From the NCBI GenBank assembly GCA_021845665.1, contig JAJZVO010000004.1, positions 62,001-126,000 on the forward strand: a stretch of 64,000 nucleotides of DNA, in the 5' to 3' direction. The position numbers and the translations under genes were made by a program. The DNA is from Bacteroidota bacterium (lineage in GTDB: Bacteria; Bacteroidota; Ignavibacteria; Kryptoniales; JAKASW01). This document shows, piece by piece, positions 39,123 through 48,759 of this stretch (its first letter is position 1; the number at the start of each line of letters is the position of its first letter). A model generated the notes under the pieces. It ran no database searches and had not been told where the DNA came from. It saw nothing but the letters and a program-made list of their open reading frames with translations.

Positions 39123-39839
39123 CTACGAATTAGCTGATTTCTTCCCGTTTCCTGCGGTCAGGAAATCCGTCTCGAACCTTTGCCAGATTTCCTGCGGAGA
39201 GTGTTCCATGACGTCGTTAACCGGCGCGCCTCCATCCATTAGAGTAACACCTGCAGGCAACGCGGAGCCGGATGCTGCGGGCACTTCCGTCTGGGCGGTA
39301 ATGAAATTTCTGAATCTCTTGATCTCTTCCCTGAGCCACAATGCTGCCTCATTACCGATGGACAGCTGCTTAATATCGGCCGCCAGATTTGTCGGCTCGA
39401 TCAACAGGACCCAACCTTCTTTGTAAGGCTCTTTCCTCACGACACCTGGCGAGTGTACCAGATCGTCGTTGATACCGACAACTTTACCAGAGATGGGGGC
39501 ACGAAACGACACTTCTTTTCCTCCCTGACGAAGAGTAAAGAGTCTATCTCCCTTTTGAACGACGGTGTTCGCAGGAAGGAGCTCGACCGCGCTGACGGGG
39601 CCGATAATCTTCTGGACGAAATCGTCGACGCCGACGCGCGTCAGCCCATCCGGAAGGAGCTCGACCCATGTGTGTCCCTTTCCGAAAAAGTATCCTTTGG
39701 GGATTACGAACCTCGGCTTTGCAGAAACGTGGGCGGCAGGAGCAAGTGCTGCCTTACGTTTCGCAGCCCGTTGCACGAAATAATCGATGACCAAAAAGAC
39801 GATTATCGTCGCGACTACGAATAACGCAACCATTTTCAA
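39123..39839 (-). CDS. Membrane-anchored GcvH-like (lipoyl-like domain) protein
   Basis: N-terminal TM (VALFVVATIIVFLVIDYFV), GHTWVELLPDGLTRVGVDDFVQKIIGPVSAVELLP...APISGKVVGINDDLVHSPGVVRKEPYKEGWVLLIEP; C-terminal AGVTLMDGG. Confidence 0.82.
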   Translation of the reverse strand: MKMVALFVVATIIVFLVIDYFVQRAAKRKAALAPAAHVSAKPRFVIPKGYFFGKGHTWVELLPDGLTRVGVDDFVQKIIGPVSAVELLPANTVVQKGDRLFTLRQGGKEVSFRAPISGKVVGINDDLVHSPGVVRKEPYKEGWVLLIEPTNLAADIKQLSIGNEAALWLREEIKRFRNFITAQTEVPAASGSALPAGVTLMDGGAPVNDVMEHSPQEIWQRFETDFLTAGNGKKSANS

Positions 39840-40345
39840 CCTCCTAAGATTTTGCTGTAGTATTCAGATCCATTCGAGCGGAAGACATTCACAGAAGTTT
39901 GCGGAGACCTGCCGGATTTCGTGCTTGAAAGCAAATCAGGTCCATATCCGGTACTGCAGTTTTTAAATGAATTCCATTCTCTCTTCATTTCATTCGCCTT
40001 TTTCTTAATCACTATAGGTACTATTTCAAATGCTGTTCCGAAAATGCGCAAACCGAGGAAAGGAATCGAAAGAGTAACTACCGGTTAATCAGTGGGTTGC
40101 CGTGACGGGAAAATCGACACAATGCAAATCGTATGTCCGCAACGAACGCCAGTTGAATTGCTCAACACCGCATACGGAGGAAATGTTGAGAATCCGCTTA
40201 AGCTCATCGGAATTGCATAAAGCGCCAGATTGAAATACTCAACACCGTCCGTTTAACATCTCAACGGAGAGACGAAGAAATACAGTCGAAGCTCGAGTTA
40301 ATGTCGAAATCGGTGATAAATAAATGGAAGGATTTCAGACGGAAA

Positions 40346-40385
40346 ACCCGCCGGTGTATGTCTTGAATCCCAACACACGGCGGGT
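40346..40385 (-). terminator. Terminator downstream of deoC
   Basis: ACCCGCCG ... CGGCGGGT inverted repeat followed on the minus strand by TTTTCC. Confidence 0.6.
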
Positions 40386-40402
40386 CTTGTATAATGACCC
40401 CG

Positions 40403-41083
40403 CTACTGAATGCTATCTCGGATGATCCTGACTCCGGAGCTTGCACCTATCCTCGTGGCACCGTGCTCGATCATTAAAAGCGCATCAGCGTAAGTCCTGA
40501 TGCCGCCCGATGCTTTCACCCCCATTGAAGGTCCTACGACTCTTCTCATCAGCGAGACATCCGATGCGGTCGCTCCACCTTTACTGAAGCCGGTTGACGT
40601 CTTCACGAAATCAGCCCCCACTTTTTTCGCGATCAGGCAGACTCGCTCCTTCTCCTCTTCGGTAAGGAGACATGTCTCGATTATCACCTTGGCGATAGCT
40701 GACCTTGAGTGAGCCAAATCCACCACTGCACGAATATCTTCTTCAACATACCTGACATCTCCGGCCTTCAGACGCCCGATGTTGACAACCATGTCCACTT
40801 CCTGTGCGCCGTTCGAAATGGCCTCCCCGGTCTCGCGGACCTTAGAAGCTGTCGTTGTCGCGCCGAGAGGAAAGCCTATCACGGTGCATACCTTGACGGA
40901 AGAGCCTTTGAGCTTCTCCTTTACAAGGACTACGAATGAGGGATTAACGCAGACACTCGCAAATTTGTATTCGACCGCTTCAGCACAGACACTCTCCACC
41001 TCGGATGGGGTCGCCTCCGGCTTTAGAAGAGTATGATCGATCATGCGCGCCAGTTCGGCACCCGCAATTTTCATGTCGCTCAC
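40403..41083 (-). CDS. deoC: Deoxyribose-phosphate aldolase
   Basis: [23 protein letters not shown]...[11 protein letters not shown]...[13 protein letters not shown]...[13 protein letters not shown]. Confidence 0.96.
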   Translation of the reverse strand: MSDMKIAGAELARMIDHTLLKPEATPSEVESVCAEAVEYKFASVCVNPSFVVLVKEKLKGSSVKVCTVIGFPLGATTTASKVRETGEAISNGAQEVDMVVNIGRLKAGDVRYVEEDIRAVVDLAHSRSAIAKVIIETCLLTEEEKERVCLIAKKVGADFVKTSTGFSKGGATASDVSLMRRVVGPSMGVKASGGIRTYADALLMIEHGATRIGASSGVRIIRDSIQ

Positions 41084-43656
41084 TTGTCCCCCCCTTCAGA
41101 ATTGTTCAACCGATCGTACAGCTCCAGATCGGACTTCATAAGCTGCCGCGAAGGAGCCGCCGGAGTGTACGGTTTGAAGTCCGGCGTCTTCGAGAAAATT
41201 CCGAACATCGGCACCGCGAGCGCGTCGCCGAGGTTCAGCGGCTCCAGCCCGAGAATCAGCTCAATCGTCCGCAGCATGCTCAGCTGGTCGTACCGGTCGT
41301 GTACCACCACGTCACGCTCCACGTACGGTCCGGCAGCGAGCGCCACAGTCCTGGTCGCGTCCACATGATCCGGCCCGTTCTGCGCATCATCCTCCTCAAC
41401 GAGTATCAGGCTGTTCTTCCAGATCGGGCTATGTGATATAGTCTTAACGATCAACCCAAGTGCTGCATCATTTTGAGAGACAAGCTGATAAGGATTCGGA
41501 AGTTTCGGGTTAGTCCCGCCAGTGTGGTCGTTCGGCAACCAGATATATTCGAACGACGGGACACCGCCGTGATGGAGAAGATAATCGAAGTCTTCCCTCC
41601 AGCCTTCAAATCTCTTCAGGTCGGAATACTTCAGATCCCACGTGTAATAATTAAATGCGAAATGATAGAGGAATTCAGCGAACCTCTGCCTGAAGAGCCG
41701 ATTCGTTTTAAACGCCTGGTACATCGATCCGTCGCCAACGAAGATCTTGGATATCCCCATTCCAAAATCGTCGGTGAGAAGAAGACTAGCTATCTCACCC
41801 GCGGAATGAGAATCCTTATAAAACTTCGGCGAGAAATCGCAGAAAGCCTTTCCCCTGTCGGTGACCCATGCGAGGTTCATGCTCTGCGCGTAGAACTTCT
41901 TCGCCATCTCGCTGCTAGCCCCAAAAGTCCCGGCGATAACCTTATAAGCCGCTGTCGACAGGTAGTACGGTTCGCCGTAGACCTTGAATGAAACTCCTTT
42001 GGCCTTAAGGGCATCCCAAATATACTCTGGTGAAAACACTGACGGGACGGTCCCGAACGGATAGCCGTCATAGCGGCCGGAGTAAGCGACATTGCCGAGC
42101 AGTTCGAGGAACGGGCTGGCGTAACCGCTTGTCGTGAAGCTGTGTCCGAGAACGCTTATCTCGCCGTCTGCGAAATAGTTGTCGAGGTCGACGAAAGTTC
42201 TGGCGATCTTGTGCCCATTCGGTGTAATTGCGTTTCCAAAGAGCGTCAGCGTCGAGTCACCGTTGCCGCGCCCGAGGTCACCGAGGACCTGGTCGTATGT
42301 CCTGTTTTCCCTGATAATGTAAAAGACGTGTTTAATCGGGAGCTTGAACCCTTTGGCCGGGCTATAAAGCGGCGAACCGTTCTCAACAATCCTGGTCCAG
42401 GAATTCAAGTTGGGATCGACATCTTTCAGCGGAACTATCGATGCGGTTCCTTTAAGCAAATCGAGAACGTACTCTGGTCCACCTTTTCCCTTGACCGGCT
42501 GTGGGCCATCAAGGTTCGGCCTTCTCCCGCGAATACCTTTGGCACTGATAGTCATCACCTTTCCGCTATTGACAAGCACGGTCGTCGGGTACCATCCCGC
42601 CGGGATGTAGCCGAGGAGCCTTCCGCTGAACCTGTCCATGACTGCGACGGCATTCATTGTCGCCTCGCTTACGAAGAGCCTGCTTCCTTCCACCGCGCAT
42701 GATGTCGGCGCAGCGCCGTAGCTCTCTCCTTTCGCCGACACGTTTATCTTCTTCTCGACCCGGTTAGTCGCGGCATTGATGACGAACACGGCATCGGAAT
42801 TCTGGTTGACAACATAGACAATCTTCCCGTCGACGGTCATATTTCCGGGACCTCGCCCCACCTCAAGAGTCGTCTCCAATTTCAGGTCTCTGCTGAAAAC
42901 CTCAACCTTATTCTCTCCGAGAACCGAGACAAAAATTTTGCCGTCCGCATAAGCGACCGAGTAAGGGAAATACCCCGCCTCCGTTTCGCGCTCGATCTTC
43001 CCTGTTTCGACATTGAGGATAGCGACTTTCCCTCTTCCATATCTGCCTTCAGGGTTGGTCGCCGTCAGGAGGGCAACCGCGAGGTGGTTCGCGTCAATCG
43101 CGCAGACGCCGGACGCGTAACCGTCCACCGCGAACGAGTGTTCGAGCGAGAAATCCTTGCCGATGCGATAGACATGGGAATCAAACCCACCGCTGACATA
43201 AAGGTAGCCATCCTCGCCGACGCACGCGGATGGAAATATTGAATTCAGCTTCACTGTCTTTACGACTTCCGCTTTATCGATGTCGACGATCGACAGTTCC
43301 TGCGGCTCTTTCCAGTAATCGCCCGCATTAAGGACAACCAGACGACCGTTGTACACTATCGCGTCGCAGGGAAATCTGCCGAGCTCAACCTGCTTCCCCG
43401 CGGGAGCTATCTTCCAGCCTGTCGGAAGGGATATCTCTCCCGATTCAGAAGCCTCAGAAAGGGCGTGCTCCCTCTTCAGGTATGATTGTATAGATGAGTA
43501 AGGCGTACCTTTCGCAAAAGTCCAAAGCTCGCTATTAAGAACATGTTCTGTCCCAGGGACATCAAAGCCTTCATTATCGGTTTGTGCCGAAACGATCGCC
43601 GGGAGATACAAGATTGAAATAAAAACAATTGGAAAGAGGAGGTTCCTTCGTATCAT
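41080..43656 (-). CDS. Secreted YncE-like beta-propeller / phosphoesterase-family protein
   Basis: Signal peptide [49 protein letters not shown] propeller repeats; [27 protein letters not shown] phosphoesterase motif. ORF start at 43728 probably over-extended. Confidence 0.85.
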   Translation of the reverse strand: MIRRNLLFPIVFISILYLPAIVSAQTDNEGFDVPGTEHVLNSELWTFAKGTPYSSIQSYLKREHALSEASESGEISLPTGWKIAPAGKQVELGRFPCDAIVYNGRLVVLNAGDYWKEPQELSIVDIDKAEVVKTVKLNSIFPSACVGEDGYLYVSGGFDSHVYRIGKDFSLEHSFAVDGYASGVCAIDANHLAVALLTATNPEGRYGRGKVAILNVETGKIERETEAGYFPYSVAYADGKIFVSVLGENKVEVFSRDLKLETTLEVGRGPGNMTVDGKIVYVVNQNSDAVFVINAATNRVEKKINVSAKGESYGAAPTSCAVEGSRLFVSEATMNAVAVMDRFSGRLLGYIPAGWYPTTVLVNSGKVMTISAKGIRGRRPNLDGPQPVKGKGGPEYVLDLLKGTASIVPLKDVDPNLNSWTRIVENGSPLYSPAKGFKLPIKHVFYIIRENRTYDQVLGDLGRGNGDSTLTLFGNAITPNGHKIARTFVDLDNYFADGEISVLGHSFTTSGYASPFLELLGNVAYSGRYDGYPFGTVPSVFSPEYIWDALKAKGVSFKVYGEPYYLSTAAYKVIAGTFGASSEMAKKFYAQSMNLAWVTDRGKAFCDFSPKFYKDSHSAGEIASLLLTDDFGMGISKIFVGDGSMYQAFKTNRLFRQRFAEFLYHFAFNYYTWDLKYSDLKRFEGWREDFDYLLHHGGVPSFEYIWLPNDHTGGTNPKLPNPYQLVSQNDAALGLIVKTISHSPIWKNSLILVEEDDAQNGPDHVDATRTVALAAGPYVERDVVVHDRYDQLSMLRTIELILGLEPLNLGDALAVPMFGIFSKTPDFKPYTPAAPSRQLMKSDLELYDRLNNSEGGDK

Positions 43657-43938
43657 GATTCTACCTTCAATGTATTGGTATGAGCCGGTGTATGTACAAA
43701 GATACTCGTTGTGGAGTGGATTAAGCAACGTGGCGTTTCACATATTTGCCCGGAAAAGACAAAAAGACTCCTGAGGGGTAGCCACGGATTTCGGGAATTG
43801 AGATACCGACCTGTATTTATCCCAGCGATATGAATTAGACCGCCAACTTTTCCGACATAACGATGTGACCGCCACATCCCCCCAGGAGGTCAGGCTTGTG
43901 ACGGTCACAGACATGCAGTTACTTTTGAAACATCTGTA

Positions 43939-44808
43939 CTATTTCAACTCAAGCATCTTATTTACCTGGTCTATGCCGGGACCTGTCAGACGGTAGAAGT
44001 ACACTCCGCTTGCCAGAGCCGTTCCATTGAACTCCGCGCTATGGACACCCGCGTTCCGGTACCCGTCCACCAGTGTCTCCACCTTTTGTCCAAGCACATT
44101 GTACACAGTAAGTGTCACGTGGCCCGCAGTCTTCAGATCATAGCTTATCATCGTCGTCGGGTTAAACGGATTGGGATAATTCTGCACCAGCCCGTTTACA
44201 GATTGCTCAGACATGAGCGCGGACTGCTGTTCGCTCATATCAGGCATCTTCCCGGTTGCCGGATCGACATACGTCTTCAGGGCGTATTCCGCATCAGACA
44301 CTTCCATCAGTGTTCCGGTTTGGGCTTCACCCGGAAGCCGCGCAAGGAGAGTCTCGTTTCCTTCCACACTCTTCAGGATTGCCGATGCGCCTGTGGGATC
44401 GTGTTTCTTAAAGAGAGTGATATAGAAATCGTTCAGCTCGGCCAAAAGCAGTCTCTGGTCTGCCGATGCCTGTGAAGGAAGTGACTGAAAGTAGCTGATA
44501 ATATCAGGAACCGTTTCACTGTCCGCACAATTATAGAGATACACATATCTCGCCTGAGTGTCCGGGTGCCTACCAAGATATGATTCGAAGAAATGCTCAG
44601 CGTCCTTCCGTTTGTGCTGCTCGATCATGCCGATACCGGTCCACAGTGAATCTGTTGACCCCTGCTCGCTCTCCAGTGAACCGCCACTCGTTTCAAGGTT
44701 CTCGGCCTCAGAAGTGCTCGCCACAACTTCGGGACCTTTTACTCCTCCCTGGACCGGCGATTGCATGGAAGGGATTGGCGTCCCTGACCAGAAGTCGTTG
44801 GGATAAGA
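43939..44808 (-). pseudogene. 5'-truncated T9SS cargo protein gene, cut by an IS remnant
   Basis: C-terminal tail NGLVQNYPNPFNPTTMISYDLKTAGHVTLTVYNVLGQKVETLVDG...LASGVYFYRLTGPGIDQVNKMLELK; frame reads on upstream of the predicted Met (YPNDFWSGTPIPSMQ) until an in-frame TGA at the IS junction; no signal peptide. Confidence 0.65.
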
Positions 44809-44811
44809 TCA

Positions 44812-45165
44812 GTGGAAGGCGAAGCAGGAAGTCCGGCGATAGACCCGCAGGTAATGATCGGCTTGTGGATATACTCGTACAGCAAATGGATTAGTTCAGC
44901 GAGGGAGATATCACGGCTGTGTGGGTATGATCCTGCGTATCAATGGATAACAGGGATGGAGAAGATAAACTATCACAGTTTGTCAGACTTCAGGGCAAAG
45001 CATGGTGAAGGGCTGAAGGAAGTATTCATAGAAGTGCTTGGTGTGTTGAGTGGAGAGGGATTGGTTGGTCTGGAGAGAGTGATGCAGGATGGTACAAAGA
45101 TAAAGGCATGTTGTAGTTCAGACACGTTTCGACGTGAGGATAGTATATATCCACCAATGGATTAG
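44812..45165 (+). mobile_element. IS transposase remnant (IS1182/IS5-like, DUF772-type N-terminal region)
   Basis: VEGEAGSPAIDPQVMIGLWIYSYSKWISSAREISRLCGYDPAYQWITGMEKINYHSLSDFRAKHGEGLKEVF...VMQDGTKIKACCSSDTFRRE: N-terminal part of a transposase, C-terminal catalytic part missing. Confidence 0.85.
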
Positions 45166-45258
45166 ACCGTGCTGGAGTCCAAAATTTGTACCGGTGGCTG
45201 CTTAAGGTGATAATAGATGAGCGGCTACAAAGAACGTTTCAAGGGTTTACCTACTTAC

Positions 45259-46254
45259 TTACTCGCCGAGCCGCTTCCCCGGCGCCAGATAGTTCCTCAC
45301 GTAATCCGACACTGCATCCTCGATCGACATCATCGGCCCGGTATATCCTGCTTTCCGGATCTTCGATATATCGGCGCAGGTATAATACTGATATTTGTCG
45401 CGTATCGTCTCAGGCATCTCCACGTACTCGATGTTCTTCGTTTTTCCCATCGCGGCAAAGATCGCGGCTGCAAGCCTGTTCCACGTATTCGGAGTGCCGC
45501 TGCCGATGTTGAAGAGTCCCGCTGCCGACTTGTTCTCCAGGAAAAAGAGCGTCATCTCGACGGCGTCCTTCACATAAATGAAATCGCGGACCTGCTCACC
45601 GTCCTTGTACTCGTTCCTGTACGACTTGAAGAGCTTTATCTTCTCGGTTTCGCCGATCTGCTCGAAAGCTTTCATCACGACGGAGCGCATGTCGCCTTTA
45701 TGATTCTCGTTCGGGCCGTAGACGTTGAAATACTTCAGGCCGACTATCCTGTCGAGGAGTCCGTGCCTTAGTGCCCACTGATCGAAAAGCTGCTTGGAGT
45801 AACCGTACATGTTGAGAGGCTTCAGGGAATCGATCGTGCTTTCGTTGTCCGAAAAGCCTTTGCCGCCATCGCCGTAAGTAGCCGCGCTGGACGCATAAAT
45901 GAAACGCGATCCTTCGCCGATCGCGGCGATGGCAAGCTGTCTCGTATATTCGAAGTTGTTTCGTATCAGATAGCCCGCATCAAGTTCCGTTGTCGCGGAG
46001 CAGGCCCCCATGTGAATGATCGCTTCGATAGGCTCATTGTCCGATCTCAGCCTTGCCGCGAGCCTCTGGTTGTCTACCAGGCTCAGGAACTCGTCCTTCT
46101 CCATGTAATCGTGATAGCGCAGTGATACGAGGTTCTTCCACTTTTCATCGGTCCCGAGGCTGTCGACGATGAGTATGTTCTCTCTTCCAAGTTGGTTCAA
46201 GCGCCAGACTATCGCGCTTCCTATGAAGCCTGCACCGCCGGTTACAATAATCAT
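45259..46254 (-). CDS. hldD: ADP-L-glycero-D-manno-heptose 6-epimerase
   Basis: MIIVTGGAGFIGSAIVWRLNQLGRENILIVDSLGTDEKWKNL...MGACSATTE...YGYSKQLFDQW...GLKYFNVYGPNE. Confidence 0.95.
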   Translation of the reverse strand: MIIVTGGAGFIGSAIVWRLNQLGRENILIVDSLGTDEKWKNLVSLRYHDYMEKDEFLSLVDNQRLAARLRSDNEPIEAIIHMGACSATTELDAGYLIRNNFEYTRQLAIAAIGEGSRFIYASSAATYGDGGKGFSDNESTIDSLKPLNMYGYSKQLFDQWALRHGLLDRIVGLKYFNVYGPNENHKGDMRSVVMKAFEQIGETEKIKLFKSYRNEYKDGEQVRDFIYVKDAVEMTLFFLENKSAAGLFNIGSGTPNTWNRLAAAIFAAMGKTKNIEYVEMPETIRDKYQYYTCADISKIRKAGYTGPMMSIEDAVSDYVRNYLAPGKRLGE

Positions 46255-46363
46255 AAGAATCCTTTTCCAGTTTCAGCTTGCCTGAAATTATCGAAAAGCC
46301 GCATGGCGAAAGGAGCAAAGCGTGAGCCATCAGACTCGATACTGAATGCTGAATGTTACTCCG

Positions 46364-46422
46364 ATTGCCTCTATTGCCCTTTGCCCTATGCTCTCTGCAC
46401 CATGCTCTATGCGCTCTGTGTT
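46364..46422. repeat. Degenerate heptameric tandem repeat
   Basis: gattgcc tctattgcc ctttgcc ctatgct ctctgca ccatgct ctatgcg ctctgtg: ~7-nt period, TGC phase. Confidence 0.65.
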
Positions 46423-47520
46423 TCACGCGCACTTAACAAAATACTTACCGGGGAGCTGTTTAACAACGCCTTTGAGTTCAAGACTGAGAAGTTGGACGAG
46501 CAAATCGGGGATCGACATGCGGCACTTTTCCGCGAGAGCATCTATATGTTCCGCATCTTCGGTGAGCGCGTCGAAGATTTTCTCTTCGAAGATCGTCAGC
46601 TGGACTTTCGGCTGTGAAACCGGCTGGTCTTTCAGCAGCGGGCGGAGTTTATAGCGGAGCTCTTCGAGGACATCTCCGATGCCCTCGACCAGCTTGGCAC
46701 GCCCTTCTTTAATAAGCTTACTCGTACCCCTGCTCTTCTTTTCGAATATCGATCCCGGAACCGCAAACACTTCACGGTTCTGGTCGAGAGCGGTACCCGC
46801 TGTTATCATCGCACCTCCGTCGCGGTCTGTTTCGACGAGTATAGTACCGAGTGATATCCCGCTTATGATCCTGTTTCGACGTGGGAAGTTCATCGCATCG
46901 GGTTTCGACCCCATATAGTATTCCGAGACTACCGCGCCGCCGACCAGTATCTGGTCGACCAGCTTTTTATTCTCACTCGGATAAATGACATCGACTCCGC
47001 TGCCGAGGATTGCGATGGTCCTGCCGCCGGACCTGACCGTGACGGAGTGGGCAACGGTGTCGACACCGCGCGCGAGGCCCGACACGACGACGACTCCCTG
47101 ATCTGCCAGCTCCGCGGCGAACTTTTCAGTTACACGTTTACCGTAAGTCGTAGGGTTGCGGGTCCCGACGATTGCTATCGAGTATTTGTCCTCCTCCTTC
47201 AGGCTCCCGCGTGCGAAAAGCATCACCGGTGGATCGTAAATCTTCTTCAGGCTTTCCGGATATTCCTTGTCCCAGAAAGTCACGATCCTGGCTTCGGATT
47301 TATTGAGCCTCGAAAGTTGTACCTGAATCTCCTTGTTAAAGTCTCTGTTCGACAATATCCTTTTCGCGAGGCCCCGATCTATTCCTTCGACGGCGGCAAG
47401 CTCTCGCTCATTCGCCTCCAGAACAGATTCCGCGTCACCAAAATGGGTGACCAAAGCCCGCAGCCTTGCGGGTCCTATTCCGGGGACCATTGAAAGGCTC
47501 AAGAGCGTGCGAACATCCAT
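46423..47520 (-). CDS. dprA: DNA processing protein DprA
   Basis: YSIAIVGTRNPTTYGKRVTEKFAAELADQGVVVVSGLARGVDTVAH...NRIISGISLGTILVE...ALDQNREVFAVPGS. Confidence 0.96.
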   Translation of the reverse strand: MDVRTLLSLSMVPGIGPARLRALVTHFGDAESVLEANERELAAVEGIDRGLAKRILSNRDFNKEIQVQLSRLNKSEARIVTFWDKEYPESLKKIYDPPVMLFARGSLKEEDKYSIAIVGTRNPTTYGKRVTEKFAAELADQGVVVVSGLARGVDTVAHSVTVRSGGRTIAILGSGVDVIYPSENKKLVDQILVGGAVVSEYYMGSKPDAMNFPRRNRIISGISLGTILVETDRDGGAMITAGTALDQNREVFAVPGSIFEKKSRGTSKLIKEGRAKLVEGIGDVLEELRYKLRPLLKDQPVSQPKVQLTIFEEKIFDALTEDAEHIDALAEKCRMSIPDLLVQLLSLELKGVVKQLPGKYFVKCA

Positions 47521-47591
47521 ACCGGCTAAGCGGCCTTCGCCCTTTTATCGAAAAGTCCAGCAGGCTTCCATGAAACGTCCAGCCGCATGTT

Positions 47592-48713
47592 TCAGTCCTT
47601 TCCTGCCGCCGGCAGGACGACGGTAAATTTCGTCCCTTTGCCGAGTGAAGATTCGACAAAGACTCTCCCGCCATGTGCCTCTGATATACGTTTCACGATT
47701 GTCAGGCCAAGCCCGGTACCTTTTAGGGATGAACCTTTGGCACTCTTCGCCTGACGATACCGGTCGAATATGAGGGGCAGCTCTTCCTCAGAAATGCCGA
47801 CACCCGTGTCGACGACATCGAGCGCTGCGTAATTGCCCTTCAGATCGGGCTGTTCATCGCCGAAGTTTTTGCCGTATACTCTTATCGCTATTTTCCCCTC
47901 TCTGGGTGTGAACTTGATCGCATTGCCAAGAAGGTTTGTGACCACCTGGTCGATCTTGCCGCTGTCGCATTCACAGATCGGCAGGTCGTCCGCCAGCTCG
48001 ACCTTAAGATTGATCTCCTTTTCCCGGATGAGGAGTTTAATTCTCCCTACGGCTCCTGCGACAATCGCATTCAGATCGTTCGGCTGCTTGTTCAACTGGA
48101 TCTTCCCGGCTTCGAGCTTGGCGACATCGAGGATGTCGTTAATGAGACCGAGCATCCTCTGCGAGGTTTCGAGAGCGGACTTCAAGAACTCTTTCCGCTC
48201 ATCCGGGTTATTGTCGAATTCCCCCCGTGCTCCCAACTGGAGAACCCCTATGATGACGGACAAAGGACTCCTCAGATCGTGGACAAGCATCGACTGAAAA
48301 TCCGCCTTCAACTGCTCCACCTCGCGTTCGGCCTTCACCACGCGAAGTATCGATTTGACTCTCGCTATCAGCTCGTCCTTATCGATCGGTTTGGTGAGGT
48401 ACTCATCCGCTCCAAGTGAGAATCCCTCCTCTATGCTTTTCGCGTCCTTCGAGTTCGCGGTAAGAATTATGACGGGAATGTCCTTCGTGATCTCGTTCGA
48501 TCTCAGATGCTTCAGTGTTTCGAACCCGTCCATCTCCGGCATCGCGACGTCCAGGATAATCATGTCCGGATGTTCCGACGCGCTCGCGGCCAGGCATTCT
48601 CTTCCGCTCGATGCTTTGAGGACATCAAAGCCCTGCCGTTTCAACATCCTTTCAAGGAGTATCAAATTATCCGGCGCATCGTCGACCGCTAATATTTTTT
48701 GACGTTCATCCAT
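47592..48713 (-). CDS. Response regulator-histidine kinase (REC-HisKA-HATPase)
   Basis: KILAVDDAPDNLILLERML...LDVAMPEMDGFE...VHDLRSPLSVIIGVLQL...GTGLGLTIVKRISEAHGG. Confidence 0.93.
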   Translation of the reverse strand: MDERQKILAVDDAPDNLILLERMLKRQGFDVLKASSGRECLAASASEHPDMIILDVAMPEMDGFETLKHLRSNEITKDIPVIILTANSKDAKSIEEGFSLGADEYLTKPIDKDELIARVKSILRVVKAEREVEQLKADFQSMLVHDLRSPLSVIIGVLQLGARGEFDNNPDERKEFLKSALETSQRMLGLINDILDVAKLEAGKIQLNKQPNDLNAIVAGAVGRIKLLIREKEINLKVELADDLPICECDSGKIDQVVTNLLGNAIKFTPREGKIAIRVYGKNFGDEQPDLKGNYAALDVVDTGVGISEEELPLIFDRYRQAKSAKGSSLKGTGLGLTIVKRISEAHGGRVFVESSLGKGTKFTVVLPAAGKD

Positions 48714-48759
48714 TTCTCGGTGCCGTTTTGTTGATCAGCCTGATCATTCTCTGGATTGA

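Noticed and set aside
39840-40100. Sigma-54 (-24/-12) promoter for the HybA/HybB cluster
   Set aside because: Searched by eye for TGGCAC-N5-TTGC on the minus strand and found no convincing match, so not called.
46364-46422. CRISPR-like short array
   Set aside because: Units are ~7 nt with no spacers and no cas genes nearby; treated as a degenerate tandem repeat instead.
23025-47520. comEC and dprA as a dedicated competence locus
   Set aside because: Both are present but ~21 kb apart among housekeeping genes and widely conserved in bacteria; not evidence of a special system.
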